The position numbers and the translations under genes were made by a program. The notes beneath the pieces were generated by a model, which saw only the letters and a list, made by a program, of their open reading frames with translations, had not been told where the DNA came from and ran no database searches. From Paenibacillus oceani (GTDB taxonomy: Bacteria > Bacillota > Bacilli > Paenibacillales > NBRC-103111): 64,000 bases of DNA. Within the stretch, counting starts at the first letter, position 1. Each line of letters begins with the position of its first letter. Below are positions 1 through 9,497 of the stretch, in pieces. The stretch covers positions 1 through 64,000 of the forward strand of contig NZ_JACXJA010000013.1 in the NCBI RefSeq assembly GCF_014705615.1. Reading direction: 5' to 3'.

Positions 1-74
1 GATTCCGGGCATCTACATAACCAGAGAGAAGCCGTGAATTGGAGTGATCTGTCAAGGCGGTCCCCTTGCGCAAA

Positions 75-114
75 GAAGCTTCCCGCCCCACGTTTAAGTG
101 GTTCAGGAAGCTTC
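75..114 (-). terminator. Possible terminator hairpin after the SLH surface protein
   Basis: GAAGCTTCC at 75-83 pairs with GGAAGCTTC at 106-114, giving a 9-bp stem 13 bases beyond the stop codon of the minus-strand surface-protein gene. The T-tract that follows on the minus strand is weak, so termination is inferred from position and stem only. Bases 1-74 show no gene. Confidence 0.4.
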
Positions 115-126
115 CGGATGTTTTGC

Positions 127-3100
127 TTATGGAACTCGGTTGAATTGGACGCGTTCATCGAACATGCTCATGAGATTCCATGCCATGGCTGCGGATTGCG
201 CCCGTGACATCGGGGCTTGCGGATCAAACGATCCATCCGGATATCCGCTGACGATCCCCCTGTCATAAAGCCGCGAAACCGCCTCTGCGGCCCAACCGGA
301 GATGCCCGCCGCATCCGTAAAGACAGACGCCGCATTGCTGCCCCCCTCACGAACAGCGGAATCATCGTGCGTACGATCGGCCTTGCTGCGGCTTAACCGC
401 TCCATCGCCCGATCGACGAGAACTGCCGCTTCTTCACGCGTAACCGGATCGTCCGGCCTTAACCGGCGATCGGCGCCGAACAGCAGTCCGTTGCTAACCG
501 CTTTATCGAGCGTCTCTTTGTACCAAGCACCGCCCGGCACATCGCCGAAGCCGGCGCTCTGCCGCGAATCGAACGACAGCCGTTCGCCCGCTGCCCATTC
601 CAGCAGCCGGATGATAAACGCCGTCATCTCCGCACGGGTGACGCTGCGCTCCGGATCGAACTGCTGCCCGCCAACCCCACCGGCCAAATGCCGGGCGGCC
701 AATGCCTCGACTTGCCTGCGCGCCCAATGCCCCGCCATATCGGTAAACGCCGGCATATAGGCCATGACGGTGTAGATGCCCGGAGCCTCAAGCCGAACGC
801 TTAGCCGCTCCGATGCCGCATTCCAGAAGCCGCCAACGTATTCCCAACCGGACGGATCGCGTCGGCTTTGCTTGTAAACCCCCAGCTTCGTCGGGTCGAG
901 CAGGCCGTTCTTCAGCCGGTCCTTCCAATCGCCCGCCGGTTTAAACTCCGCATCGAACCGGATCCGTCCATCCTTCTTTGCCGGCGGCTCGAAGGCGAAC
1001 ACATACACGATGCCGGCAGGCACATACTTCGAATCGCCCGGCCACGCTCCTTCTTCGCTGCGTCTAACAGCCATTCCGCCTTCGGTTTGTTCCGACACAT
1101 CGATCCGGTCGGCCGGCCGGATCGACAACTCGCCGCCGAACAGCTCCGTCGCTTCCCGGCCGCCCCATTCGCTCCACGGAATTACAGCTTTATTCGGATC
1201 TCCGGCTTGATCGCCGTTATCCGATCCAGAATTCGGATTGGCCGGCGGTATATACCCGCCGCCTGGCGCGCCGCCCGGTGAACCGTCGCCGGGTGAAGCG
1301 TCATCAGAAGCCGACGTTCTCCCGGAAAGTTCCACATATCGCGACGCATTGCCAGTCCGGTCAAATGCCGCCAGTTCAATGACGTATGAAGTGTCCGGCG
1401 TTAAATCCGGTATCGTATAGTGTTGCTGTCCTCTCGCCACCGTGACACTGCCTAGCGGTTCCGCCGACCCTGCCGCATACCAGGCCAACTCCACGGCGGT
1501 GAAATCGGCATCGGACGGATCGGTCCAGTTCACTTTCAAGCTTCGGGTGCCGGCCTCTACGCTCACCCGACGGACCGCTCCCGGCTCCGTCCGGTCAACA
1601 GCCGGTGCAGCGGCCAAAGGAACAGCCGCAGCGGTCGCGGCAGCAGATGCATGGCCCGACTTGTCGAAGGCAACGACTTCAATCTCATAAGAAACATCGG
1701 CTGTCAAATGATCAATCGTCAGCCATTGGACGCCTGCTGCAACCTCGGCTTCCTGATAGCCGCCGACTCCGGCCGCCTTCCAGCGCACAACGACATGTTC
1801 GAGATCATCATCGGCCGGATCGCGCCACACTACCTGAAGCATGCCGTCGCCAGGTATGACCGCAAGCTGTTCAGCTTGCCCCGGAGCAGTCATATCCGCT
1901 GCAGTCACCGTTGCGCTCAAGGTGGTATCCTCTACAAGCGGGAGCCCGTTATAGCCCATCGCCAGATGCGACACCGTGACCCGGATCGAAGCGCCCACAG
2001 CCAACCGCTGCGTCGGCACGAACTTCACCGTCTTCGCCACCTGCTTGCCTTGGTAGTCCACAGCGCTCATCGACTGCAAAGTCCCTTCGACAGCCGTACC
2101 GTCGGCCAGTTGCACGCTTACCGTATCGGCCGTAAGACTGCCAGGCTCCATATAACGGCTGAAGCGCAGCGCCGCAGACTGCCCCCCATCCTCCGAAACA
2201 ACCGAGACGAATTGAGGCGGATCGGTCGATACCATCGGGATATTCACATCATAGTGAGGAGGCAGCACGATCCGTTCATCGCTGTACGCGGTCACATATC
2301 CTTCCTTTTCGTACCGGACCTTCCACTTGCCCTCCGGCACATCCCAGCCGTATTTGCCGTCAGCGTCCGAGAATAAAGGGTTGCTTTGTAAATACTCTTC
2401 CGCCTGCCACGTATTCCATTGTCCCTCCGCTTCATTCCACTGCAAGGCGGTCGCTCTCACGCCTTCAATGCGCTCGGCAGGATGGACCTCATATACGTAG
2501 CCGCTAGGGTCGAAGATATATTTCGGATTGGCGAGCATCGAACCCAGTTGTTGCTCGAATCTTCGCTTATTCCGGTTCCTAAACTCATCCTCATCAAATT
2601 CACATTCGATTTTCATATTTCCCATCACGCTCTTGATTTGCCGAGCCACTTCATTGTCCAGTACGGCGCCGAACAATTGCGAGTTCACAAAAATCAAGGA
2701 GGACAGCACCCATCCCGGGGGACCCAGAGCGGCGCCGACGAAGCCGGTGCCTGCCATCATCCACTTGCCTACCTCGGCCAGCATGGCGTTCTCCATAACC
2801 TCCTCAATCTTGCGGTGATTTTCCAACGCCTTCTCCATGCTGCAATTATCATAGCATTCATCAATTAACGCCTGCAGATCGTCGAGCGTACTTCGGAAGC
2901 CCTTGGAACCGAGCATATTCAGTCCCAAATCCGTGCCGTCCAATACAATTTCGAAGGACGATTTGGCAATCTGCGTGTTTAGAGCGGCAATCCGTACCTT
3001 TCCTTTCTTTGACGATGCCGCCACAGCATCCCCGTCATACGGGTTATAACCCGTAATGCGAAGCGTTGCGTGAACGTTGTTTCCTCCAGTTGCAACCCAC

Positions 3101-6100
3101 TTCAAGAGCTTCAATCTGGAATCCCGATGCCCTGTAGGCGCACTTGGGAATGGTGTTCCGCTGCCTGCATGTTTGCTGATGGACGCATCATATCCGTATA
3201 TGACAGCCCCGTCGCTTCCAATGCTGGATTTCCCTTGTATGTTGTAATCTACATTCCGCTGGGCCGTCATGGTCGCCTTCAACGAAGAACCCGCTCCGAA
3301 TTCAGGCGTATTGAGCCGCAGACTCCATTTCTCCGTATTGCCCTCCTTCTCGGTTTCCAATGCGCCTGCAGACGGCAGTGAAATTTCCTGCCACCAATGA
3401 GGCAAGCTTGCCCGGATCTGCTCTTCAGTTGCGGGCAGCGACTTCAACTGGACAGAAGGAGTATCGTCATACTGGATATAAACCGGATGGTAGGCATTGT
3501 ATAATTCAATTTCCGATCCGCTGTACAAGGTTGCCGTATACACGCCATCGCTGTCCAGTGAAGCCGGCAGCTCGGTTGGACCAACCAGAAAGCGGATATT
3601 GGACACAGCATGCGGGTTGTTGAACCGCGCGCGATAAACGATCGACCCCGGTTCCAACAGAAATGGAAAGCCGGCAATGCCCAAAGAAGGATTATAAGTA
3701 TAAGCGGTTGTAATTCTTCCAGGATATATACCTTGCATGGAAAACTCGATAATAGCAGGAGCGCGATCGCTATAGAACACTTGCTGTTCCGGTGCATAAT
3801 ACGTCTTTCCCTCATGTTCGGCCAAAGCGGATATCGCATAGCTATGGCTGGACGATACGATTGGCAATTCAGCCGGCATGGACCAATGCCCGGATTGGGG
3901 CGCTGTCGCTTGGCCAACCAATACTTGATCCGCATATACCTTGACCACGCTGCCTGCAATCGCTCGCCCTGAAACGAACGTTTGCAGACTGCTTATTTGT
4001 TCGGGAGCATTCAGCTGGATCGCGGAGACATCCACCATTGCGCTGCCCAACCCCAATTCATCCCGGACGCCGTCTGCATCCACGGTTATTTTACCGTCAA
4101 ACACAGCCAAAGCACTGCTATAGTCAGCCGGTATTCTCACGGACATTTGAACTTGCACGGCCTCTTCGGCACCCAGTGCATCTACGAGTTTTACGGAAGC
4201 CGTTCGGCCGTTCTGCCTCCAGAATTCCGGTCCGATCGGCTTGTTATTCAACAGGATGCTATCCGCTAAGATTCTCGCTCCTTCCGGCAACGAAACGAAC
4301 AATTGAACATCGGTTTGACTTGAACCCGATCCATTTCGATATGCGGCATGCAACTGAACCGATTGTCCAACGACAATAGAATCTTGATCCGTATCGAACG
4401 CCGCCTGCACATCACCAGGAACATCGGATGGAAGCTGCAACAACCCCAGATCCACCGTATCCCCCGCTCTTACCGCGAATAGTTTCTCGACAACCTCACT
4501 TCTGCCAAATTCACCCTTATATACCCTTAAGGAGTAAGTCCCGGCATTGGGCACCGACTCTATAATCGGCACATCATCGACGAATTTTACTTTATCGTAG
4601 TAAAACTGGTCCACACCGCTGATCACCCCTACGAAAGTGCCTGAGGCCTCCGCGATCGCCGCGATCACTGTGCCTCCCAACTGGAGGAGTTTGAATTTCC
4701 CCTCCACGTCCCGCTCCGATAAGGTGTACGTCTGGCAAGTTCGCAGTAGCGACAGCCGCGACCCATCCACACATAACGTGATCGAATCTCCGCGGACGCC
4801 TTCAGGCGTGAATGGAAATTGTTCCACACGCGTTGCTTTGCCGGTCGCATCTCTCAACTCGATTGACAATTTTTTGTAGTCCGGGTGATCTGGGCTGATC
4901 TGTCTTTCCTTTTCCCCGGGATACTGCGCAGTGATTTGTATATCAATACTGCCTACTGCAGCGGTTTGAGCTTGCAAATGGTGTGTCAATTGCTCTCCCG
5001 TCGCAATGACGGAAGAAGCCTGAACGGCATGGCTGCGATGCGGCAGCACGGAACCCTCGACCTGCGCCTGCCCGTTGAATAGAGACACCCTGTATAGGCC
5101 CGCTGCATCCGTCGTTGCGCGAATGGTACGGAATTGATCCGTCTTGACAGGGTCCTGCTGTGTGAATACCAAAGTCATACCGGCAACCGGCTGGCCTTGC
5201 TCGTCACTGACTATGCCGGACACCTCGGTGGTCGCCCTTGTCTGCAGCTGCATGCGCTCTTCATGCAGCCCTGCCCCAATTGCAATCGTTAAGCTTCCAT
5301 CAGGCTGAATATATTCGCTTGGCGCTTGCGAAACGGCCATTGTTATGGTGTCGCCTTGCGCGAAACGGTTCCCTAGATAGACCATACCGTCTTTGTCCGT
5401 TCGCTGACTGATCTCTGACTGTGCCAACTTTGCCGTAACGACTGCCCCCGGTATCGGAGCTCCATGCTCATCGGTCACCTTCACCTGCAGTGTCGACATT
5501 CCCACCCCGTCGATCGTCTCCCGATGCGTCAGAGAGCCCTTTACCGCAATAGGGCTCATTTGCCGCAATATGCGCCCTGAATATCGCTCCGTCACATAGA
5601 TTGTATAATCGTCGGCCGGAATTTGCTCGGGGAAGATGTATACGCCGGGTGCGGCAACGGGAAGAACGCCATAGGAATTTCCGTTCGATCCCGCCAACTT
5701 CACGATTAGCGATTGAACCGCTTCACCGCCCGGCTGCACCTCGATCTCCAGCTTGCCGCCGACCGGCAAGCCTACCGTGGCACTCATCGTTAATGCATCC
5801 GCAGGATCGGCTCCATGCTGCAGCACAGCCATCAGTTCGTTCACGCGCGCAATCCCCAGATTCTCGGCCAACTTCCATTCCCCCGTATAGGTACCCGGGA
5901 CCGCTTCGACCAGCGGTACAACGGCCTGCATCGCGGCCGGCTGCGCCAGCAGCTGCCCCCCTGCATTGTACCAGCTGTCATAGTGAACGCGTGCCTCCGC
6001 TTGCGCACCCGATGCGCCCTGCATCGATATGCGCATCGTCTCGCCCGGTCTCAGTGCCTTGACCTCTCCCCCGAACTGCGGCGCCTCCCATTGCAGCTCG

Positions 6101-7122
6101 GGCGCCTTGGCCGTACGTTCCGTCGCCGACAGCGGGGTACCGCTCGCTCCGAACTGATCAACGGCCACTACAGACAGCGTATACAGCGTAGCCGCCTCAA
6201 GTCCGGCAAACGTATACGCATATGTAGCCGACGTAACCGCAGCCGCCTGCTGGCCGTTCAGCGATACGCGGTATTCGCCGATTTTGTCCGAAGCGGCAGG
6301 CCAGCCGACGGTTATCGCGTTATGCTTCACCTCATACACCGCAAGCACGACCTGCTGCGGCCATACCGGCGGCAAGCCGTCATGATCGGGCGGCGCATCC
6401 GGCAGCTTGAACGATCCCGTCAGCTTGGCGATTTCGTTTTCGCCGGCATCGAACGCTTGCACATCCGCCGTATATGCCCCGCCCGGCGTCAAGCCCGCAA
6501 TAGTCGCCTCCGGAGCCGCCATCGCCGCCCCGCTTACGATCGCGTCGGCCACGTAATCGCCATTGCCGTCGCGAATGATGACGATGTAAAAATTGACCGC
6601 CCCGGTATACGGCTTCCACTGCAGCTTAACGCCGCCCTCATCCGCGAACGTCGTCGTCAAATCGCCATACGTTTGCCACGGCGGCCCTGCATTCCATTGA
6701 TTCAGCACGAACGTTTTCTCCAACTGGCCGATATATACATCCCCCGGGGCATACGCTTCGACTATCAACAAATACGTTTCCGACTCGTCTAGACCGTATA
6801 CGGTTCGCTCTGTGTCGGCGGACGTTTTGTACCATGCCGGGAAGGCACCCCGCACGCCTCCCGCATAAAGCAGAGCATTGTAATATTGAACCGTCCGATT
6901 CGACGGCGGCGTCCAACCGATGGTCAGCGGATCTTGACCCGCGTATTGAAGCGTCAAATCCGCTTCATCGGCCCACGTCCCCCCTCCTTCCGCATAAGCG
7001 TACCCGTCTCCCGATCCCGGAAGGAGGAACACCTGTACCAACATCGCCGCGATCATAAGCAGGGTGACACGCTTTCGCATCCTCGTCGTGATCAACACCA
7101 TCAACTCCCGCCTTTCCTTCAT
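127..7122 (-). CDS. Giant SLH-domain, fibronectin type III surface protein
   Basis: About 2331 residues. A basic N-terminus followed by a hydrophobic stretch (LLMIAAMLVQVFLL) is a signal peptide. The N-terminal third holds several fibronectin type III-like modules; the middle has carboxypeptidase-regulatory-like and DUF11-like modules; two more FN3 modules follow near the C-terminus. The last ~180 residues are three SLH repeats (motifs FTDMAGHWA, FGDVPGGAWY, FTDAAGISGWA, with TRAE/TREE/SRAQ), which in this family bind pyruvylated secondary cell-wall polymer. The protein is therefore expected to sit on the cell surface; its ligand is unknown. The frame is open up to 7245, but the ATG at 7122 has AAAGGGG at good spacing and begins just before the signal peptide. 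A second possible start is the ATG at 7101. Confidence 0.88.
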   Translation of the reverse strand: MKERRELMVLITTRMRKRVTLLMIAAMLVQVFLLPGSGDGYAYAEGGGTWADEADLTLQYAGQDPLTIGWTPPSNRTVQYYNALLYAGGVRGAFPAWYKTSADTERTVYGLDESETYLLIVEAYAPGDVYIGQLEKTFVLNQWNAGPPWQTYGDLTTTFADEGGVKLQWKPYTGAVNFYIVIIRDGNGDYVADAIVSGAAMAAPEATIAGLTPGGAYTADVQAFDAGENEIAKLTGSFKLPDAPPDHDGLPPVWPQQVVLAVYEVKHNAITVGWPAASDKIGEYRVSLNGQQAAAVTSATYAYTFAGLEAATLYTLSVVAVDQFGASGTPLSATERTAKAPELQWEAPQFGGEVKALRPGETMRISMQGASGAQAEARVHYDSWYNAGGQLLAQPAAMQAVVPLVEAVPGTYTGEWKLAENLGIARVNELMAVLQHGADPADALTMSATVGLPVGGKLEIEVQPGGEAVQSLIVKLAGSNGNSYGVLPVAAPGVYIFPEQIPADDYTIYVTERYSGRILRQMSPIAVKGSLTHRETIDGVGMSTLQVKVTDEHGAPIPGAVVTAKLAQSEISQRTDKDGMVYLGNRFAQGDTITMAVSQAPSEYIQPDGSLTIAIGAGLHEERMQLQTRATTEVSGIVSDEQGQPVAGMTLVFTQQDPVKTDQFRTIRATTDAAGLYRVSLFNGQAQVEGSVLPHRSHAVQASSVIATGEQLTHHLQAQTAAVGSIDIQITAQYPGEKERQISPDHPDYKKLSIELRDATGKATRVEQFPFTPEGVRGDSITLCVDGSRLSLLRTCQTYTLSERDVEGKFKLLQLGGTVIAAIAEASGTFVGVISGVDQFYYDKVKFVDDVPIIESVPNAGTYSLRVYKGEFGRSEVVEKLFAVRAGDTVDLGLLQLPSDVPGDVQAAFDTDQDSIVVGQSVQLHAAYRNGSGSSQTDVQLFVSLPEGARILADSILLNNKPIGPEFWRQNGRTASVKLVDALGAEEAVQVQMSVRIPADYSSALAVFDGKITVDADGVRDELGLGSAMVDVSAIQLNAPEQISSLQTFVSGRAIAGSVVKVYADQVLVGQATAPQSGHWSMPAELPIVSSSHSYAISALAEHEGKTYYAPEQQVFYSDRAPAIIEFSMQGIYPGRITTAYTYNPSLGIAGFPFLLEPGSIVYRARFNNPHAVSNIRFLVGPTELPASLDSDGVYTATLYSGSEIELYNAYHPVYIQYDDTPSVQLKSLPATEEQIRASLPHWWQEISLPSAGALETEKEGNTEKWSLRLNTPEFGAGSSLKATMTAQRNVDYNIQGKSSIGSDGAVIYGYDASISKHAGSGTPFPSAPTGHRDSRLKLLKWVATGGNNVHATLRITGYNPYDGDAVAASSKKGKVRIAALNTQIAKSSFEIVLDGTDLGLNMLGSKGFRSTLDDLQALIDECYDNCSMEKALENHRKIEEVMENAMLAEVGKWMMAGTGFVGAALGPPGWVLSSLIFVNSQLFGAVLDNEVARQIKSVMGNMKIECEFDEDEFRNRNKRRFEQQLGSMLANPKYIFDPSGYVYEVHPAERIEGVRATALQWNEAEGQWNTWQAEEYLQSNPLFSDADGKYGWDVPEGKWKVRYEKEGYVTAYSDERIVLPPHYDVNIPMVSTDPPQFVSVVSEDGGQSAALRFSRYMEPGSLTADTVSVQLADGTAVEGTLQSMSAVDYQGKQVAKTVKFVPTQRLAVGASIRVTVSHLAMGYNGLPLVEDTTLSATVTAADMTAPGQAEQLAVIPGDGMLQVVWRDPADDDLEHVVVRWKAAGVGGYQEAEVAAGVQWLTIDHLTADVSYEIEVVAFDKSGHASAAATAAAVPLAAAPAVDRTEPGAVRRVSVEAGTRSLKVNWTDPSDADFTAVELAWYAAGSAEPLGSVTVARGQQHYTIPDLTPDTSYVIELAAFDRTGNASRYVELSGRTSASDDASPGDGSPGGAPGGGYIPPANPNSGSDNGDQAGDPNKAVIPWSEWGGREATELFGGELSIRPADRIDVSEQTEGGMAVRRSEEGAWPGDSKYVPAGIVYVFAFEPPAKKDGRIRFDAEFKPAGDWKDRLKNGLLDPTKLGVYKQSRRDPSGWEYVGGFWNAASERLSVRLEAPGIYTVMAYMPAFTDMAGHWARRQVEALAARHLAGGVGGQQFDPERSVTRAEMTAFIIRLLEWAAGERLSFDSRQSAGFGDVPGGAWYKETLDKAVSNGLLFGADRRLRPDDPVTREEAAVLVDRAMERLSRSKADRTHDDSAVREGGSNAASVFTDAAGISGWAAEAVSRLYDRGIVSGYPDGSFDPQAPMSRAQSAAMAWNLMSMFDERVQFNRVP

Positions 7123-7161
7123 TAATAGAAGCCCCTTTCGACTCGAATTGGCCATAAGAAC

Positions 7162-7193
7162 AAAAAAAAGCTCGCGCATCGTTCGCGCGGGCT
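7162..7193 (-). terminator. Intrinsic terminator of the Cache-AraC regulator gene
   Basis: On the minus strand a CGCGC/GCGCG stem with an outer GC pair is followed by a run of eight T. It lies between the regulator stop (7242) and the surface-protein start (7122), so the two genes are probably separate transcription units or linked only by read-through. Confidence 0.65.
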
Positions 7194-7241
7194 GCTCGGG
7201 CCAATTTGACCATATCATGGAGCTATTTTGCATGAATATAA

Positions 7242-9497
7242 TCATTTGAAATGATTATTTTGCTTCCTGTATTGCCCCGGCGTCAAGCCGGTCACCCTTT
7301 TGAAAACACGGATAAAGTTCTGTGAATTATTGTAACGCACCCGTTCGGCGATTTCCGCCACCTTCAGCTCGGTTTCGCCGAGCATCTGCTTCGCCCGCTC
7401 TATCCGGTACGAAATCATGTAGTCCGTAAAGGTCAATCCGACTTCATGCTTAAACTGCTGGCTGAGCTGCATATCCGACAATCCGAACCGTTCGGCGACG
7501 AGACCAAGCGACAAATCCTGATCGTAATGCCGGTGAATGTAATCCAGGACGGGAGCGATCCCTTGCGTCTCCCGTTCTTCCGGAGGCTTGCGGCCCGCAA
7601 CGATCCGCCTCAAGACCGCCGGGAACAGCTCGCTTTTGAACCATATCTCGATTTCTTCCGCGCTTTTCATTCCGTAAAGCTTCGTATATCCGTTATACGG
7701 CAGCAGCGAAAGCTGCGTTCGCATCCCAAGATCCGATAACGTCTGATAAGCAGCCGTGAGCAGCATTGCATACGACTGCAGCATTTGGTCGTACGTGAGC
7801 GTCTCGTTGCCGATCAGATCGGACGTAAAACCGTATAGTGCGGCTTGCGCTTTCTCCGCGTCCCCCAGCTTCAAACCGGCCATCACCGCTTTCTCCTGCT
7901 CCAAGGGGTAAATCGTCTCAACCGAATGAGCGCGTATCGATTCCAGCGTATATACGCGGCCCCCGCCAGCCGCCAGCCGATGCTGTACGGCCTGCTTCCC
8001 CTCTTCGAACGAGATATGAACCTCCGCGGCACTCGCACATGTCTCGCCGACCCCTATCGTCACGACTTGGCCCAACTTGCGATCGATCTGCTCCAGCAAC
8101 TGCTCTGCCGTTCTTATCGTCTCCTGCCGGACCGAAGCCTGCTCCTCCGACTCGTGTACGAATACGCCGGCAATTCGATCGGGAGCGATTCGTATGAGAT
8201 GCCCCCGGATACTCCCTTCTGCCATGCGCTGCGCTTCCCCGATGATCCGCTCCAGCCATTCCCTCGCATCCGTGTCGGAATAACGGCGGGAATCGTTCCA
8301 TTCCATACAGATCGCCGTATAGCCGGACCGTTCGACGGAGACCCCCATTTCCTCCAACTGTTTGATATCCTCCGGCGACAAAGGCTCCGTAAGCCATTTT
8401 CGGACAAAATGTGTCCTCAGCTCCGGAAGCGACTTCTGAACTTGACGCTGCAGCTTGTCGTTTCTCGACTGCATCGACTCCAGCAAAGCGCGGACTTTTA
8501 CGTACAAGGTTGAGGCCAACAGGAGCGAAGCGGCTAGCGCAATGCCGATCAGAACCAGACATACAGCGAGAACCGCCCTCTTGATGTTCCGAATATGTCC
8601 CGTCAATTCCTCGTAAGGAACGATGGACACATACTGCCACCCGTTGAGGGGAGATTGCAGCCCGTGAACGAGCATGTCCCGGCCGTCCAGTTCAAGCCTC
8701 GATACGTTGCCGGATGTTCCGTTATTGTTCTGGCTTAGCAGATGCCTGACCTTGTCCGTCTGATTGCCACCGAGCAGCTTGCGCGCGTTAGGATCCGCAT
8801 ACAAGTGCCCGGAAGACGTCACAAACAGCATGCCGCCCGTCTCTCCGAACTCCATATGGCGAAAAACGTCCAGCAGCACTTCCTCGCGAATGGTGACGAT
8901 GAAATAACCGAGCGGCTGCTCGAAGGCAGCCGGGATACGGCGAACCCATGCAATACCGTCCGGCGCTCCTTCCGAATCCGATACATCGGTTACATGGGTT
9001 GCGACCCGGTCATGCCAAAATACCGGCCTGCCGTTATCGTGTAACGCCTGCAGCAGCCCTTCGTTCAGCACCTTCCCCGGATCGCGCTCTACGCCGCCCG
9101 CCGTTACGACTGCCTGCGGCTTGACCATGTACAAATAAACTACCTCGGCCTGATCGATTAACGTTTCCATGGAAGCAAGCACCGTCATTACTTGACTTAG
9201 CTCGAATTCATTTCCCGTCAGACGGCCTTCATGAAGAAAAACTTGAAGGCCGTCGTCCAGCAGTTGCTGGACGGCAATACGATCGACATCCTCGATCATG
9301 CTTTCGATCCGTTCCTGTACGTGCTTCATCGTCGCCCGATTCGTTTTCGCAACTTCCTCCATCAGACTGCTCTCCGCGATCGAATAGGTCAGCGCCCCTA
9401 CGGCCGCAACGGGAATGATAGAGATAAGCGCCGCCGCAATCCATATTTTCAGCCGGATCGAAGCTGTTCTCCCCCTGTACAAAAAACGCCCCATCAT
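7242..9497 (-). CDS. Membrane Cache-domain AraC-family transcriptional regulator
   Basis: About 751 residues. There is a transmembrane segment near residues 15-40, an extracellular Cache-like region of roughly 250 residues, a second transmembrane segment (AVLAVCLVLIGIALAASLLL), then a cytoplasmic linker and a C-terminal AraC double helix-turn-helix (VAERFGLSDMQLSQQFK and IAERVRYNNSQNFIRVFKR, ending GLTPGQYR). Such proteins in Paenibacillaceae typically sit next to sugar-uptake genes and sense extracellular ligands directly, without a kinase. The ATG at 9497 overlaps the upstream stop as ATGA and has AGAAGGA 9 bases upstream, so translation is coupled to the binding-protein gene. The binding protein may feed ligand information to the Cache domain; that link is inferred from the coupling. 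Confidence 0.88.
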   Translation of the reverse strand: MMGRFLYRGRTASIRLKIWIAAALISIIPVAAVGALTYSIAESSLMEEVAKTNRATMKHVQERIESMIEDVDRIAVQQLLDDGLQVFLHEGRLTGNEFELSQVMTVLASMETLIDQAEVVYLYMVKPQAVVTAGGVERDPGKVLNEGLLQALHDNGRPVFWHDRVATHVTDVSDSEGAPDGIAWVRRIPAAFEQPLGYFIVTIREEVLLDVFRHMEFGETGGMLFVTSSGHLYADPNARKLLGGNQTDKVRHLLSQNNNGTSGNVSRLELDGRDMLVHGLQSPLNGWQYVSIVPYEELTGHIRNIKRAVLAVCLVLIGIALAASLLLASTLYVKVRALLESMQSRNDKLQRQVQKSLPELRTHFVRKWLTEPLSPEDIKQLEEMGVSVERSGYTAICMEWNDSRRYSDTDAREWLERIIGEAQRMAEGSIRGHLIRIAPDRIAGVFVHESEEQASVRQETIRTAEQLLEQIDRKLGQVVTIGVGETCASAAEVHISFEEGKQAVQHRLAAGGGRVYTLESIRAHSVETIYPLEQEKAVMAGLKLGDAEKAQAALYGFTSDLIGNETLTYDQMLQSYAMLLTAAYQTLSDLGMRTQLSLLPYNGYTKLYGMKSAEEIEIWFKSELFPAVLRRIVAGRKPPEERETQGIAPVLDYIHRHYDQDLSLGLVAERFGLSDMQLSQQFKHEVGLTFTDYMISYRIERAKQMLGETELKVAEIAERVRYNNSQNFIRVFKRVTGLTPGQYRKQNNHFK

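Noticed and set aside
7123-7245. Longer N-terminus for the SLH protein
   Set aside because: The extension precedes the signal peptide, contains the upstream terminator and has no ribosome site; the ATG at 7122 fits.
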